Positions 41,971-51,277 are shown, counted from the stretch's first letter. The stretch is 60,444 bases of DNA from Nitrososphaerota archaeon (GCA_031256395.1 JAIRQQ010000070.1:1-60444), one strand, 5' to 3'. Notes: generated by a model from the letters alone, not told the origin. Numbers and translations are program-made.

Positions 41971-42082
41971 TAACATATCAGCGCATTAAAAATAACAGGC
42001 ACAATGTCAAGCGTAGGTTAGTTGAAATAATTATAAAATTAAAAAGAAGAAAGGGTGAGGGAAATGTTTCCGCTCAGCTTGT

Positions 42083-43321
42083 TTATTCGGTGTGGACTCT
42101 GTAGAGATCGATGTCTTCGCGCATGGCTGGGGTTAGTTCGAGGAAGTCTCGGACTGCGCGTTCAACGTCTCGGCTTTGGGTGACGTATCTGCCAACTATG
42201 AGTATATCTGCACCTTGTTCGAGTGCTTCTTTGGCTGTTTCGGGGACGATGCCGCCTGCGACTGCGATGAGAAGTTTTTTGTTGGGGAAGGTTTTGCGTA
42301 TGATTTTTATGCGTTCAAGTCCGCTGGTTTGGCCGCTTTCTTGGTCTATGCCTCGGTGGAGGATAACAACGTCGGGGAATTCTTTTAGGGATTTTAGTTT
42401 TGCCAAGATGTCGTCTACGTTCATCATGTCTATGACTGCATAGATGCCAAGGCGTCGGGCTTCTTGTACGGTTGCATCAAGGGTCTCAGGTGATGCTAAG
42501 CCGGATGCGACAACTGCGTCTGCGGTGTCTTCATAGGCTGTGTCTACTTCGACTTTGCCTACGTCAAGTGTTTTGAGGTCGGCTATGATGAATTTGTCTT
42601 TGGCGATTTCGCGGATTTCGTTTATGACGCGTGTGCCGTAGCGTTTGATAAGCGGAGTTCCAACTTCCAAGATGATGCGGTCGCTGCCGGGTAGTTGTTC
42701 GATAACTTTCTTTGCGCCTTCAAGGGATGGTGCATCTAGTGCGATTTGTAGGTATGGTGGTCTCCATAGGCGTGGAACTTTAAAGCCCATGATTGGGTGC
42801 TTTGCACGGTCTTTGTCGTAGATGAGTTTATCTAATGATGGATATTTCACAAGTGCACGCTGAAGGGCCATTTTTGTTGCGCCATAGTTGTATTGGTAAA
42901 TTTTGCGATAATTGGTTGCTTGGGGGTGGATAAAGACACTTGCAACAATTACCCACTCATCAATTTTTGCGGCTGGAATAATGCCTTCTTCGGTTGCGTC
43001 TGCAACTGCTTTGGCTACTGCTGCTTGAGCGGGACCAAAGATTTTGCCTGTGTCAGCCATGTTTTTAACGGTGACTTTGGGCACGATAAGTGTGTAGGGT
43101 TTAGACGGCAGGTTGGGACGAATGACTGCCAAAAGGGGCGTATGACCTGCTGAGAGGTTTGCCATGCCGGTGGCAAATGCCTGCCCGACGGGACCGGTTT
43201 TTTCTCCTATGAGAAGGTCTACGTGTGCAACTTCATTCCCTTCGCCGACAAGGGATTCCCCAATTAAGTATACTGGGCCGCTGTCGCGGTTTTCTGGCTT
43301 GTTAACCTCTGTTCCTGTCAT
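42083..43321 (-). CDS. fae-hps: Fused formaldehyde-activating enzyme / hexulose-6-phosphate synthase
   Basis: 412 residues. Residues about 15-170 are Fae (IGESLVGEGNEVAHVDLLIGEKTGPVGQAFA...), condensing formaldehyde with tetrahydromethanopterin. Residues about 180-412 are Hps (LQIALDAPSLEGAKKVIEQL, FIIADLKTLDVG, AVAGGIVPETAKEALEQGADILIVGRYVT). In archaea the fusion links C1 metabolism to ribulose-5-phosphate synthesis via the reverse RuMP route. Stand-alone gene. Its presence implies a methanopterin-type cofactor. Confidence 0.95.
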   Translation of the reverse strand: MTGTEVNKPENRDSGPVYLIGESLVGEGNEVAHVDLLIGEKTGPVGQAFATGMANLSAGHTPLLAVIRPNLPSKPYTLIVPKVTVKNMADTGKIFGPAQAAVAKAVADATEEGIIPAAKIDEWVIVASVFIHPQATNYRKIYQYNYGATKMALQRALVKYPSLDKLIYDKDRAKHPIMGFKVPRLWRPPYLQIALDAPSLEGAKKVIEQLPGSDRIILEVGTPLIKRYGTRVINEIREIAKDKFIIADLKTLDVGKVEVDTAYEDTADAVVASGLASPETLDATVQEARRLGIYAVIDMMNVDDILAKLKSLKEFPDVVILHRGIDQESGQTSGLERIKIIRKTFPNKKLLIAVAGGIVPETAKEALEQGADILIVGRYVTQSRDVERAVRDFLELTPAMREDIDLYRVHTE

Positions 43322-43523
43322 ATAGTTTACCTAAATCGTGTCTGTATTGTACGCCGTATATAAGAATGCCGGATACGATAGAAACGATTGAGGTTTAGGG
43401 AGGATTTTTTAGCGGTTAACGGTGTTTAAGCCGTTTTTTGATGCAATGCGGATATACAAATAGAATCTGCAATCTTTATATCCTAACGTTGAATAGTTAA
43501 TGACTCATATAGGCGGAGACCTT

Positions 43524-43784
43524 ATGTCGTGGATTAATTGGACGCTACTTGGCGGTTTCATTGGCGGTTTTCTGCTTTTCCTCTATGGTGCCAATTATTA
43601 CAACGCAGTTGCCGGCTACAGCGGCGTCTTTCTCTCAATTGGATCCATTGCAACATGGCTAATTATCTTCGCCTACAAAGAACTCAAAAAACCCCCAGCA
43701 CCACCCGAGAATGTTGATTACAACATTCACATAGACACAAACAACAACACACAACAAACTAGCGCAGTTCAGTCTTCTGATTAA
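43524..43784 (+). CDS. Small two-TM membrane protein
   Basis: 86 residues from the ATG at 43524, 8 codons into the listed ORF; GGCGGAG lies just upstream. Two hydrophobic helices (TLLGGFIGGFLLFLYGANYY and GVFLSIGSIATWLIIFAYKEL), then a Pro/Asn/Gln-rich hydrophilic tail. TTTATATCC about 50 nt upstream is a good TATA box. No family recognised. Confidence 0.6.
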   Translation: MSWINWTLLGGFIGGFLLFLYGANYYNAVAGYSGVFLSIGSIATWLIIFAYKELKKPPAPPENVDYNIHIDTNNNTQQTSAVQSSD

Positions 43785-43910
43785 GAAGTCAAACTGTAAA
43801 CTTACAGTAATTCAAGTACCTAGTGAACTGAGAAAGTTGAATGATGTTAACAAGTTTTTTGGAATTTAAAAACCAGAATATAAGAAACTGAAGAATTGGA
43901 GATATTGGAG

Positions 43911-43985
43911 TGCTCCGGCCGGGATTCGGACCCGGGTCGCCGACTCGAAAGGCCGGCATACTTGGCCGGACTATACTACCGGAGC
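43911..43985 (-). tRNA. tRNA-Glu (anticodon TTC)
   Basis: 75 nt. Acceptor GCTCCGG/CCGGAGC, anticodon stem CCGGC/GTCGG (one G-T pair) with loop CTTTCGA (anticodon TTC), 5-nt variable loop, T arm CCGGG-TCCGAAT-CCCGG. Discriminator A; no encoded CCA; no intron. Confidence 0.94.
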
Positions 43986-44039
43986 GCATTTGTTGAAAGC
44001 ACAAGCAGAATACAAATTCCTATGAATAAACCTTACCCT

Positions 44040-44576
44040 TCAAGAGTTCATCTTTTTACTGCTAGACTTGCCTTGTTTGCTCTTTTTTGGGGTAAACAGA
44101 AATCCGGTTATCTGTTCGATGAGTTTAGTTTGGGAGTCGAGTTTTTTTTCGAGATCTTCCACTCGTTTTTGGAAGTCGTTTGAGATTATTCTACCCTCGA
44201 TACGGTTGGAACTACGGAACATAAGCATCATTTTAAAAACTTCATCAACGGCCTTTTTTTGCTCGCTCTCAGAGGCAGGTTTGATACCAGCAATAACAGA
44301 GAGTAACTCGACGTAGTGCTCTTTGATTTTAAGTTCTGCGTTAACTGAGGGATCAACTGAGAGACTAATGTTGATTGGGTTCTTTTTAGCGAGTTCAGCG
44401 GCAGTTGGAAAACGAATAATGATATCCCCGTTTATCCAAGAGGTTACAAATTCTGTGACAATACGGTTGATATCTTGGTTGGAGAACAGCTGAGAGGGAT
44501 CAGCGTCCCCTTCGGGTTTGCGTTTGATTTTCACGCTAATTATTCTTTTATCCTCAGCATTGGCGTTATTTGTCAT
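44040..44576 (-). CDS. Hypothetical protein with C-terminal coiled coil
   Basis: 178 residues, unrecognised. Residues 10-75 suggest a beta-rich domain (IISVKIKRKPEG...). Residues 80-125 are helical, and 130-160 form a short coiled coil (FQKRVEDLEKKLDSQTKLIEQITGFLF), ending in a basic Lys/Ser tail. It begins about 80 nt downstream of the HD hydrolase on the same strand and is followed by tRNA-Glu. A DNA- or RNA-linked role is only hinted by the tail. Confidence 0.65.
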   Translation of the reverse strand: MTNNANAEDKRIISVKIKRKPEGDADPSQLFSNQDINRIVTEFVTSWINGDIIIRFPTAAELAKKNPINISLSVDPSVNAELKIKEHYVELLSVIAGIKPASESEQKKAVDEVFKMMLMFRSSNRIEGRIISNDFQKRVEDLEKKLDSQTKLIEQITGFLFTPKKSKQGKSSSKKMNS

Positions 44577-44657
44577 TTGGCTCTCTTCCCACGCATAGAG
44601 TATGCGCTGGCATTCTCCTAATTAAGGACTAGTATTTAAGAGCCAGCCTATCGGGTG

Positions 44658-45977
44658 TTAGAATGATATTTTGGTTGCTGAGGGAATCTGGCCTAGTACC
44701 TTAGCGGTGGCTTTCTCTACATCAGCGCGGTTTGTTTGATCAGTGTAGACACGCAAAATATTCATGAAACCTTTGAGGGTTTCAAAAATCTTGGAGCTCT
44801 CACTTAGACGCTGGAGTTTCTTCTCACCCGCTGTGCTTCGGGTGAACACTGGGATTTCGGTGGATTCCATGAGCACTGCGTGGTGGTAGGGTACGGAGGG
44901 CACAGTTGGAACATCGATGATAACTGTGTCTAGTTCAACCCCTGCTTCTTTGGCGATTTCGCCGCGTATCTGTAAGCGGTAGGATTCCTGTCCAAACAAG
45001 TTTGATATTAGAGCATCTTTTTCGTAGAAGGTGCGCTCATAGGCGCATTTGAGCATGCGTCGGTTTTCTAAATTGTTGATGATTTCGTTGGATGCACGGC
45101 ATTTTTTGAGTGCGGTCCAAACGGTGTAATCATCTAGTGCAAGGTATTCATCAGGGGTTTCAAAGGCAGTTAATCCAAGTTCACTGTTGGCCTTATCCAT
45201 AGCCGATGCCAGCATAATCTGGGCGGCGCGCCCGACGCGGTGGAAGTAGATACTTTTGAAAGATTCAATACGAGCAATCACAAAGGCCTCCAATGCTGAT
45301 AGGGCGCCTAGTTCGACAGCCAAGTTTTCGCCTAAAAGATCCAAAGCATGGATAAGGCGATACACATCTATGAAGCCGTACTCAGCGCCGGTGTGGTAGG
45401 TGTCTCGGACAATGAAATCTTGTTTGTCTACATCCACAGCACTGCTTATGATTTGGTCAAGAAAAGCGCGGTCTTTTTTGTGCAGCTTGCCAACGGCTAA
45501 TCCAGCGACTTCGTGGGGGTTGTGACCCATCTTGTCTAAGATGTCAGCTACTTCGCTGTTCTCAATTATCCAAGAGGTGAGGTCTTCATGGGTTTTGTTG
45601 AGGTTTTTGCTAAGTAAATGTTCAAACACATGTGAGAAGGGCCCATGACCGCAATCATGCAACAACGCCGAGAGGCGACACATATCCACCTCAGTCTCAG
45701 TTGCCGCTTGGGAAATGCGGGGGTTTACCAGCACCTGACCGGCTAGGAACATGACGCCTAAACTATGTTCGAAGCGGGTATGGTTAGCTCCGGGATACAC
45801 ATACTCAGAACCAGCCAACTGACGCAGACGCCGCAGTCTTTGCATGGGATAGGTATCTATGATTTTTTTCTCTGCGTCGGTTATGTACACATAGCCATGA
45901 ACGGGGTCTTTGATTTCGCCCCAATAAGCTTTAGGCACAAGCGCTACCTCTTGACAATTATATTTAGGGGTCTCCAA
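44658..45977 (-). CDS. HD-domain phosphohydrolase (dNTPase/SAMHD1-like)
   Basis: 439 residues. Opens with IKDPVHGYVYITDAEKKIIDTYPMQRLRRLRQLAGSEYVYPGANHTRFEHSLGV, the dNTPase/SAMHD1 signature, then LLHDCGHGPFSHVFEH (HD pair) and a later DxxD region (SSAVDVDKQDFIVRDTYHTG). All four metal ligands appear present. It likely hydrolyses dNTPs or a related nucleotide. Divergent from thymidylate kinase by about 35 nt, a possible joint role in dNTP control. Confidence 0.88.
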   Translation of the reverse strand: METPKYNCQEVALVPKAYWGEIKDPVHGYVYITDAEKKIIDTYPMQRLRRLRQLAGSEYVYPGANHTRFEHSLGVMFLAGQVLVNPRISQAATETEVDMCRLSALLHDCGHGPFSHVFEHLLSKNLNKTHEDLTSWIIENSEVADILDKMGHNPHEVAGLAVGKLHKKDRAFLDQIISSAVDVDKQDFIVRDTYHTGAEYGFIDVYRLIHALDLLGENLAVELGALSALEAFVIARIESFKSIYFHRVGRAAQIMLASAMDKANSELGLTAFETPDEYLALDDYTVWTALKKCRASNEIINNLENRRMLKCAYERTFYEKDALISNLFGQESYRLQIRGEIAKEAGVELDTVIIDVPTVPSVPYHHAVLMESTEIPVFTRSTAGEKKLQRLSESSKIFETLKGFMNILRVYTDQTNRADVEKATAKVLGQIPSATKISF

Positions 45978-46011
45978 TTAATGTATAGCGCAGATTACAA
46001 GGTTGAGTATT

Positions 46012-46623
46012 ATGGCAGGAAAAGGAATCTTTCTGGTTATCGAGGGACTAGATGGAAGCGGAAAAACTACCCAAGCTAAAATTTTAGCCCAACGCTTATC
46101 TGAAACCTATAGCGTTCACCTCACCGCAGAACCCAGCCGAGGCAAAATCGGCACTTTTATTCGGGAATGTTGTCTCTATGATCAAACTCGGCTTCCAACA
46201 GAAGCTGAAGCCCTGCTCTTTGCCGCTGATCGCATTGAACATCTGCAGTCCGAAGTCAAACCCGCGCTTGATCAAGGTAAACTGGTCATCTGTGATCGCT
46301 ATATCTACTCATCGTTGGCATATCAGGGCAACTCAGGACTAAGTTTGGAGTGGATTAAAAGCATCAACAGCCAAGCTATGCAACCAAACTTTAGCATCTT
46401 TTTAGATGTACCGCCTGAACAGGTGATTGAGCGGTTACACCGCAAGAAATCAGTGATGGAAACCTTGGAGACTCAACAGAAAGTTCGAGAGGTTTACCTA
46501 AAGTTTGTGGAAAAAGGGGAGCTGATTCTAATTGATGGCGATAATCATCGAGAGATAGTAGCAGATGAATTATACGCTAAAATTATAGATCTGCTAAGAC
46601 CCGTTAAGGGCTACGTTTTTTAA
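46012..46623 (+). CDS. tmk: Thymidylate kinase
   Basis: 203 residues from the ATG at 46012. Phosphorylates dTMP. P-loop FLVIEGLDGSGKTTQAKILAQ, the DRYIYSSLAYQG motif, LID-like ERLHRKKSVMET. Length normal. A TTG three codons upstream is less likely; AAGGTTGAG near 46000 would be the ribosome site. Shares its upstream region with the HD hydrolase gene. Confidence 0.92.
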   Translation: MAGKGIFLVIEGLDGSGKTTQAKILAQRLSETYSVHLTAEPSRGKIGTFIRECCLYDQTRLPTEAEALLFAADRIEHLQSEVKPALDQGKLVICDRYIYSSLAYQGNSGLSLEWIKSINSQAMQPNFSIFLDVPPEQVIERLHRKKSVMETLETQQKVREVYLKFVEKGELILIDGDNHREIVADELYAKIIDLLRPVKGYVF

Positions 46624-46710
46624 ATCAATCAAGATACACAAACAAAAACCACCGTTTATAGCCAGAAACAAGGTTGTCTGCTAAGTAAAGAGGGAAAGGC
46701 TGGTTTAGTT

Positions 46711-46809
46711 TCATTTCTTCTTCTTTTTGAATTTGTACTTGAAAAAATAGCCTATCACCATGATAACAATGGTTACAACAACGATAATCAAAAACACCTC
46801 AACAGACAT
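46711..46809 (-). CDS. 32-residue single-TM mini-protein of the ABC operon
   Basis: Too short for the ORF track. From the ATG at 46809: one hydrophobic helix (VFLIIVVVTIVIMVIGYFF) followed by a strongly basic tail (KYKFKKKKK). A long Shine-Dalgarno, GAGGTGGTGG, ends about 1-6 nt before the ATG. It starts 46 nt after the ABC permease stop on the same strand. The combination of strong ribosome site, TM helix and positive-inside tail argues for a real gene. It may stabilise or regulate the transporter. Confidence 0.7.
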   Translation of the reverse strand: MSVEVFLIIVVVTIVIMVIGYFFKYKFKKKKK

Positions 46810-46855
46810 TCCACCACCTCGTTTCAATGTTGTTCTGCATCAGTACAACTATTAG

Positions 46856-47593
46856 TTACTTCCATTTTGTTAGTATTTCCTCCCTGCGAAAAGTCGCTGT
46901 ACTCACAAAGAAGAGTGCCACATCAACCGCTAAGAGAATCCCTGAGATTATCAGCAGATTGTTTACATCCAAAGTTATAAGATTGGTTTCGCTAGCCAGG
47001 TATATGGCTATGAAGGGAAAGAACAAGAGCAAACCGTAGCTACTGGCGCTGCGTACATCGGTGACCTTTGAAGATACAATTATGCTAAATAGGATGCTTA
47101 ATACAGCGGCAATCGGCAACAAAACCAGCAATAATACACCCAGAGTCCAATTTGGGTAGAAGTAGTAACCTAGCTTGTCAAACGTTACGTGGTTCATACC
47201 AAACATAAAAACCACTGATGCGGCATACATAACAATCAAAGTGGGTAACAAAGCAGAGATTGCTTTTCCAAGCAAAATTTCGCCATCTGTTAGAGGAGTT
47301 GCCAGAAGCGGCTCAAGGCTTTTTTCTACTTTCTCACCGACTATACTGTATGAGGCAACACTTAGAGGGATAAAGGCGGCTCCGATTATGAAAAAAAATG
47401 AAAATGAATTCATTAGATTTGTAAGGGTAGTTACAGTGATTTCTGTATTTCTGGTTTGAGCAAAATTGAGCACTGTTGGAAAAATGATTGAGATTATGAT
47501 TGGGAAAGCGACGATGGGGTACCAGATGTTTTTTTGTTTACTAAATACCTTAAAGTCTCTAGTTGCTACAAGCCAGGCCTTTGAGAGTCTCAT
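46856..47593 (-). CDS. ABC-2 type transporter permease
   Basis: 245 residues from the ATG at 47593, overlapping the ATPase stop by 4 nt (ATGA). The ORF-track start 36 codons earlier reads through the ATPase tail. About six transmembrane helices in ABC-2 style, with a cytoplasmic loop SYSIVGEKVEKSLEPLLATPLTDGEILLGKAIS typical of exporters (NatB/DrrB-like). Substrate unknown. Confidence 0.85.
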   Translation of the reverse strand: MRLSKAWLVATRDFKVFSKQKNIWYPIVAFPIIISIIFPTVLNFAQTRNTEITVTTLTNLMNSFSFFFIIGAAFIPLSVASYSIVGEKVEKSLEPLLATPLTDGEILLGKAISALLPTLIVMYAASVVFMFGMNHVTFDKLGYYFYPNWTLGVLLLVLLPIAAVLSILFSIIVSSKVTDVRSASSYGLLLFFPFIAIYLASETNLITLDVNNLLIISGILLAVDVALFFVSTATFRREEILTKWK

Positions 47594-48510
47594 GGTTCTT
47601 TCCTCACAAGTTTTAGGTAGGTATCTTCCAAGTCGGAGCCAACTACAGCTACAGTTTTGATGTGTCCACCTGCTAAGACGATAGCTTCCACTACAGGCCA
47701 ATTTTCTTTATCGGGGTCTTGGACGTTAAAGGTTAAGGTGTTAGTTTCGCTGGATAGATTTTTGAGCGCCAGATGATTTATCGCTTTTAAAATAGAGTTG
47801 TTGATTTGTTCGAGTTTGATGACGGTTTTTCTGTTGCTCACTGATTGTTCCAGCTCTTGGGGTGTTCCGACTGCGGTAAGTACTGTGTTTATGATGCCGA
47901 CGCGGTCGCAGATTCTTTGGGCTTCGGTGAGATTGTGGGTGTTTAAGAAAATGGTTTTCTTTTCGCGTTTTAGTTGAAGAATGAAATCGCGTACGGTTTT
48001 TGATGCTTCGGGGTCAAGGTTTGCGGTAGGCTCATCTAAGACCAGTACTTGGGGGTCATGAATCAGTGCTCGGGCTATGGCAAGTTTTTGCTTCATACCC
48101 TTTGAAAAAGTCGAGACTAAAACGTTTCGTTTCTCCCAGAGCTCCAGCATTTCAAGAAATCGTTTAATGTTATCTTTTCTTTGGGTTTCGGTGCAATCAT
48201 ATATTTTTCCATAAATATCGAGATTATCATATGCAGTGAGATGCTCAGAGAGACCCACATTGTCAGGTACCAATCCAATTATTTTTCGGATTTTTAATGA
48301 GTCGGCTTTGTTACCTATTTCATAACCGCCTACGGTTGCAGTTCCACTGGTCTTAGATATCAGACAACAAAGCATTCGTATTGTGGTTGTTTTTCCCGCA
48401 CCGTTTGGCCCCAGAAAACCAAAAACTTCACCGTCGTTTACATGAAGGGTCAGATTGTCCACAGCTGTCAAAGACCCAAATTTTTTGGCAAGGTTCTCAG
48501 TATCAATCAA
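47590..48510 (-). CDS. ABC transporter ATPase (DrrA/NatA type)
   Basis: 306 residues from TTG. Walker A GFLGPNGAGKTTTIRML, signature FSKGMKQKLAIARALI, Walker B VLVLDEPTANLDPEA, and the H-loop LNTHNLTEA. The Q-loop and a C-terminal DUF4162-like domain follow. A TATA box (TTTAAATATT near 48570) supports this start. Operon: ATPase, permease, mini-protein. Confidence 0.9.
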   Translation of the reverse strand: MIDTENLAKKFGSLTAVDNLTLHVNDGEVFGFLGPNGAGKTTTIRMLCCLISKTSGTATVGGYEIGNKADSLKIRKIIGLVPDNVGLSEHLTAYDNLDIYGKIYDCTETQRKDNIKRFLEMLELWEKRNVLVSTFSKGMKQKLAIARALIHDPQVLVLDEPTANLDPEASKTVRDFILQLKREKKTIFLNTHNLTEAQRICDRVGIINTVLTAVGTPQELEQSVSNRKTVIKLEQINNSILKAINHLALKNLSSETNTLTFNVQDPDKENWPVVEAIVLAGGHIKTVAVVGSDLEDTYLKLVRKEP

Positions 48511-48692
48511 GTTAACATTACCAAACTGTTTTGTAAAAATAACTATATTTTGATGGGTACAATCAAATATTTAAACATAAACCTAAGAAGAGCCATAGTA
48601 AGTAAACATAACCTGCACATCAGAGTTTGTTTCAACTTGGCTTTTTGGAAGCACCCAGATAAACAGCCGGCCTTGCGAGCAGGGAGTTGTGT

Positions 48693-49031
48693 CTAAAATT
48701 GGGTTAAATACGTCTCAAAATTCTTTCGATCCTTTAAGCATTGAGAACAAACACAGCTAAACGGCAGATTTTTAGTGGTGCACAATTCGAGATAGTTACA
48801 ACCTCTGCAGGAAAAATCTTTGCCGCAACGAGTGCAACTCTGCAGAAAAACCACATCATCTTTTAAAATGTCGCTAATAGTATCGATGACTTTTTCGATG
48901 TTGTTGTAGCTTTGAATAGAGAATAATCCTGCATTGCGATCATAGTCTAAGCCCAGATGGATGAGATTAACGAATTTTTCTTTCTCCACCCGGGGAAGCT
49001 TGAATCCTTTGCCGTTTAAAATAATGGTCAT
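48693..49031 (-). CDS. Cys-rich hypothetical protein in the RFC operon
   Basis: 112 residues, unrecognised. Residues 1-65 are mixed alpha/beta (GFKLPRVEKEKFVNLIHLGLDYDRNAGLFSIQSYNNIEKVIDTISDIL). Residues 66-101 carry eight cysteines (SCTRCGKDFSCRGCNYLELCTTKNLPFSCVCSQC), likely binding zinc. It begins 7 nt after the RfcL stop, so probably co-transcribed. Position hints at a role in replication or repair; no direct evidence. Confidence 0.7.
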   Translation of the reverse strand: MTIILNGKGFKLPRVEKEKFVNLIHLGLDYDRNAGLFSIQSYNNIEKVIDTISDILKDDVVFLQSCTRCGKDFSCRGCNYLELCTTKNLPFSCVCSQCLKDRKNFETYLTQF

Positions 49032-49038
49032 GTTGTTC

Positions 49039-50280
49039 TCAATACCTGCCCATTTTTATTAGGAAATCGACTTCTTCGGGGGTGAACTTGAACCAGCCTA
49101 CAAGAGGACTTTTGGGTTTTTTTTGTAGTATGGCGCGGATGTAGGGTACAAAGTCATGTTTGGCGGTTTTGTGGCTGACATGACATTGGGCTCCGATTTT
49201 GCCGCATATTGCATCTAGCATAGTGCGTTTACCCTTGGTCCAAAACAGGGTAATGATGCGTATTGGGGGTGTGACAAGGGTGAAGGGTTTGTAGGATTGG
49301 GGGTTAACTGCTGAGGCGCGGGCTAGGGCGTTGTAGAAGTATTTGAGCAGATGCCAGTTTTCGGTACCTATGCGACCTCTAAACAGATCGGCTTGAGATA
49401 CATAGTCGTAAGCTTGGGCGAGTTCGGTGAGATTGGGGTAGCGTTTTGGGAGATTATCGCTAACTGAGAGCAAAAAATCATCGTAGTCGATGCTTGAGAA
49501 GGCCAGCATGGTTGAGGTCTCAGCAATGTTTTGTGCGGAAAAGTATCGGCGCAGGGTTTCGTCTAGACTTATGTCTTTGTTTCGTGAGGTGAGCATCATT
49601 GTGTCTTGGAGACTTAGATGATGGTTCTCTTCACCTAGACTCTGCAGGTCATTTATAGCAGAGCGCACATCGCCTTTGCTGTTCTGTGCGATGCGTTCAA
49701 GGGCTTCAAACTCTGCGGTTACATGTTCTAATAAACAAATTTTTTGTAACAGGGCAATTATTAGAGGAATACGAACTTGTTGGAAACGTATTAGTAGACA
49801 TTCTTTTTTGAGGGGCCGTAATTTTTCGATATCGGGGTCATTTGCGGCCATGATGACAGGTACAAGGGAGTCTTCGATGATTTTTAGAATTGCGTTGACT
49901 CCGCCACGGTCTTCATTACCGGCAATGCCATCAACTTCGTCAAGAAACAGCACGTTGCCGTTTGTTTGGGCGTTTTCAGTAAAGTTGTCTAGGGCCTTGT
50001 AGGATGTGGCGGGTTTGGCAACAGCGTTGATGGCTTTTTCGGATCGGGTATCGCTGGCGTTCATTTCAATGACAGAAAAACCCAGTTCGCGTGAAGCGGC
50101 CAAAACCAGTGCAGTTTTGCCAACTCCGGGTGGTCCATAGAGCAACACGGCTTTTTTGTTGTGACGTTTGTTTTTGAGCCATTCAATAAATAGGGCTTTT
50201 GCTTCGTCGTTGCCGGTTATGTCGGTTATTTTTTTGGGGCGGTACTTTTCAACCCAGAGTAGGTTATTTTGCGTCTGCAT
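49039..50280 (-). CDS. rfcL: Replication factor C large subunit
   Basis: 413 residues. AAA+ clamp-loader subunit. Walker A LLYGPPGVGKTALV, Walker B FLDEVDGI, then the RFC lid and helical collar. The usual C-terminal basic region with PIP box is absent; the protein ends EEVDFLIKMGRY. Starts 17 nt inside the end of RfcS, so the two are translationally coupled. Confidence 0.93.
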   Translation of the reverse strand: MQTQNNLLWVEKYRPKKITDITGNDEAKALFIEWLKNKRHNKKAVLLYGPPGVGKTALVLAASRELGFSVIEMNASDTRSEKAINAVAKPATSYKALDNFTENAQTNGNVLFLDEVDGIAGNEDRGGVNAILKIIEDSLVPVIMAANDPDIEKLRPLKKECLLIRFQQVRIPLIIALLQKICLLEHVTAEFEALERIAQNSKGDVRSAINDLQSLGEENHHLSLQDTMMLTSRNKDISLDETLRRYFSAQNIAETSTMLAFSSIDYDDFLLSVSDNLPKRYPNLTELAQAYDYVSQADLFRGRIGTENWHLLKYFYNALARASAVNPQSYKPFTLVTPPIRIITLFWTKGKRTMLDAICGKIGAQCHVSHKTAKHDFVPYIRAILQKKPKSPLVGWFKFTPEEVDFLIKMGRY

Positions 50281-51277
50281 AACTTTCCTCTATGCCCTTG
50301 CCAAATTTGGCAAATTGCGCAAGTAGTGCGCTTAGCTGGATGTCGCTGTTGGCACCTTGAGTGAGGCGGTAATCATATTCGCCGATGACTCCGGAGAGGT
50401 CTGCTTTTTGCTCAGCTGTGAGGTCGCTCATTTTAAAGATTTCACGCTGGACTTGGCGGATGATCTCAGTACCGCTAAAGCCAAAGTTACCCATGATGTC
50501 ATACATGGTTTTTCGGGCGTCCATAAAGTTGCCGTAGAGTGCTTTGCGGATCATTTTTTGCACTTGACTGGGACTGGCCTCTCCAATGACTAAAGATACG
50601 GTTTTTTCGTCTATGACGCCTTCTTTATATGCTGAGGCGGTTTGTAGTGAATTTATGGCGTGACGCAAATCACCTTCGGCAAAATCGACAATACGGTCAG
50701 CTGCTTCGGGGACTAAGGTTGTGCCTTCTTTTTCTGCGAGACAGATGAGGTGTTGTTTCATGGCTTCTTTGTCCACGCGACTAAAGCGGAATATGGCGCA
50801 TCGACTTTGGATGGGTTCGATGATTTTGCTGGATTGGTTACAGATGAGTATGAAACGGCTGGTGCGGCTACCGATTTCCATGATTCGGCGCAGTGCAGTC
50901 TGTGCGGGACCGGTCATTTGGTCACATTCATCTAGGATGATAAGAGCAAAGGGAACATCTTCGCCAAAGCCTGTGCGGCTGTAGCGGCTAAAATCTTTGA
51001 TACGATCTCGAACGGTGTCTATACCTCGCTCATCGGAGGCGTTTAATTCGAGAGTGAAGTTTTTCCAGTTTGCACCATATAGGGTGTGAGCGATGACAAG
51101 GGCAAGTGTTGTTTTGCCTGTACCAGGAACACCTGCAAACATGAGATGCGGCATTGTTTTTGGGTTTCGCATAAACGCCTGGAGACTTTCTACGATGTCT
51201 TTTACGCCGACAACTTCGTCGAAAGTTTTAGGGCGGTACTTTTCAACCCACATGAGTGCTTCTTCGTTAACTGCCAT
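50264..51277 (-). CDS. rfcS: Replication factor C small subunit
   Basis: 337 residues. Walker A FAGVPGTGKTTLALVIA, Walker B LIILDECDQM, SRC motif FILICNQSSKIIEPIQSRCAIF with the arginine finger, and a full collar domain. Forms the clamp loader with RfcL to place PCNA on DNA. First gene of the RFC operon; about 160 nt of upstream sequence holds its promoter. Confidence 0.95.
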   Translation of the reverse strand: MAVNEEALMWVEKYRPKTFDEVVGVKDIVESLQAFMRNPKTMPHLMFAGVPGTGKTTLALVIAHTLYGANWKNFTLELNASDERGIDTVRDRIKDFSRYSRTGFGEDVPFALIILDECDQMTGPAQTALRRIMEIGSRTSRFILICNQSSKIIEPIQSRCAIFRFSRVDKEAMKQHLICLAEKEGTTLVPEAADRIVDFAEGDLRHAINSLQTASAYKEGVIDEKTVSLVIGEASPSQVQKMIRKALYGNFMDARKTMYDIMGNFGFSGTEIIRQVQREIFKMSDLTAEQKADLSGVIGEYDYRLTQGANSDIQLSALLAQFAKFGKGIEESYADAK

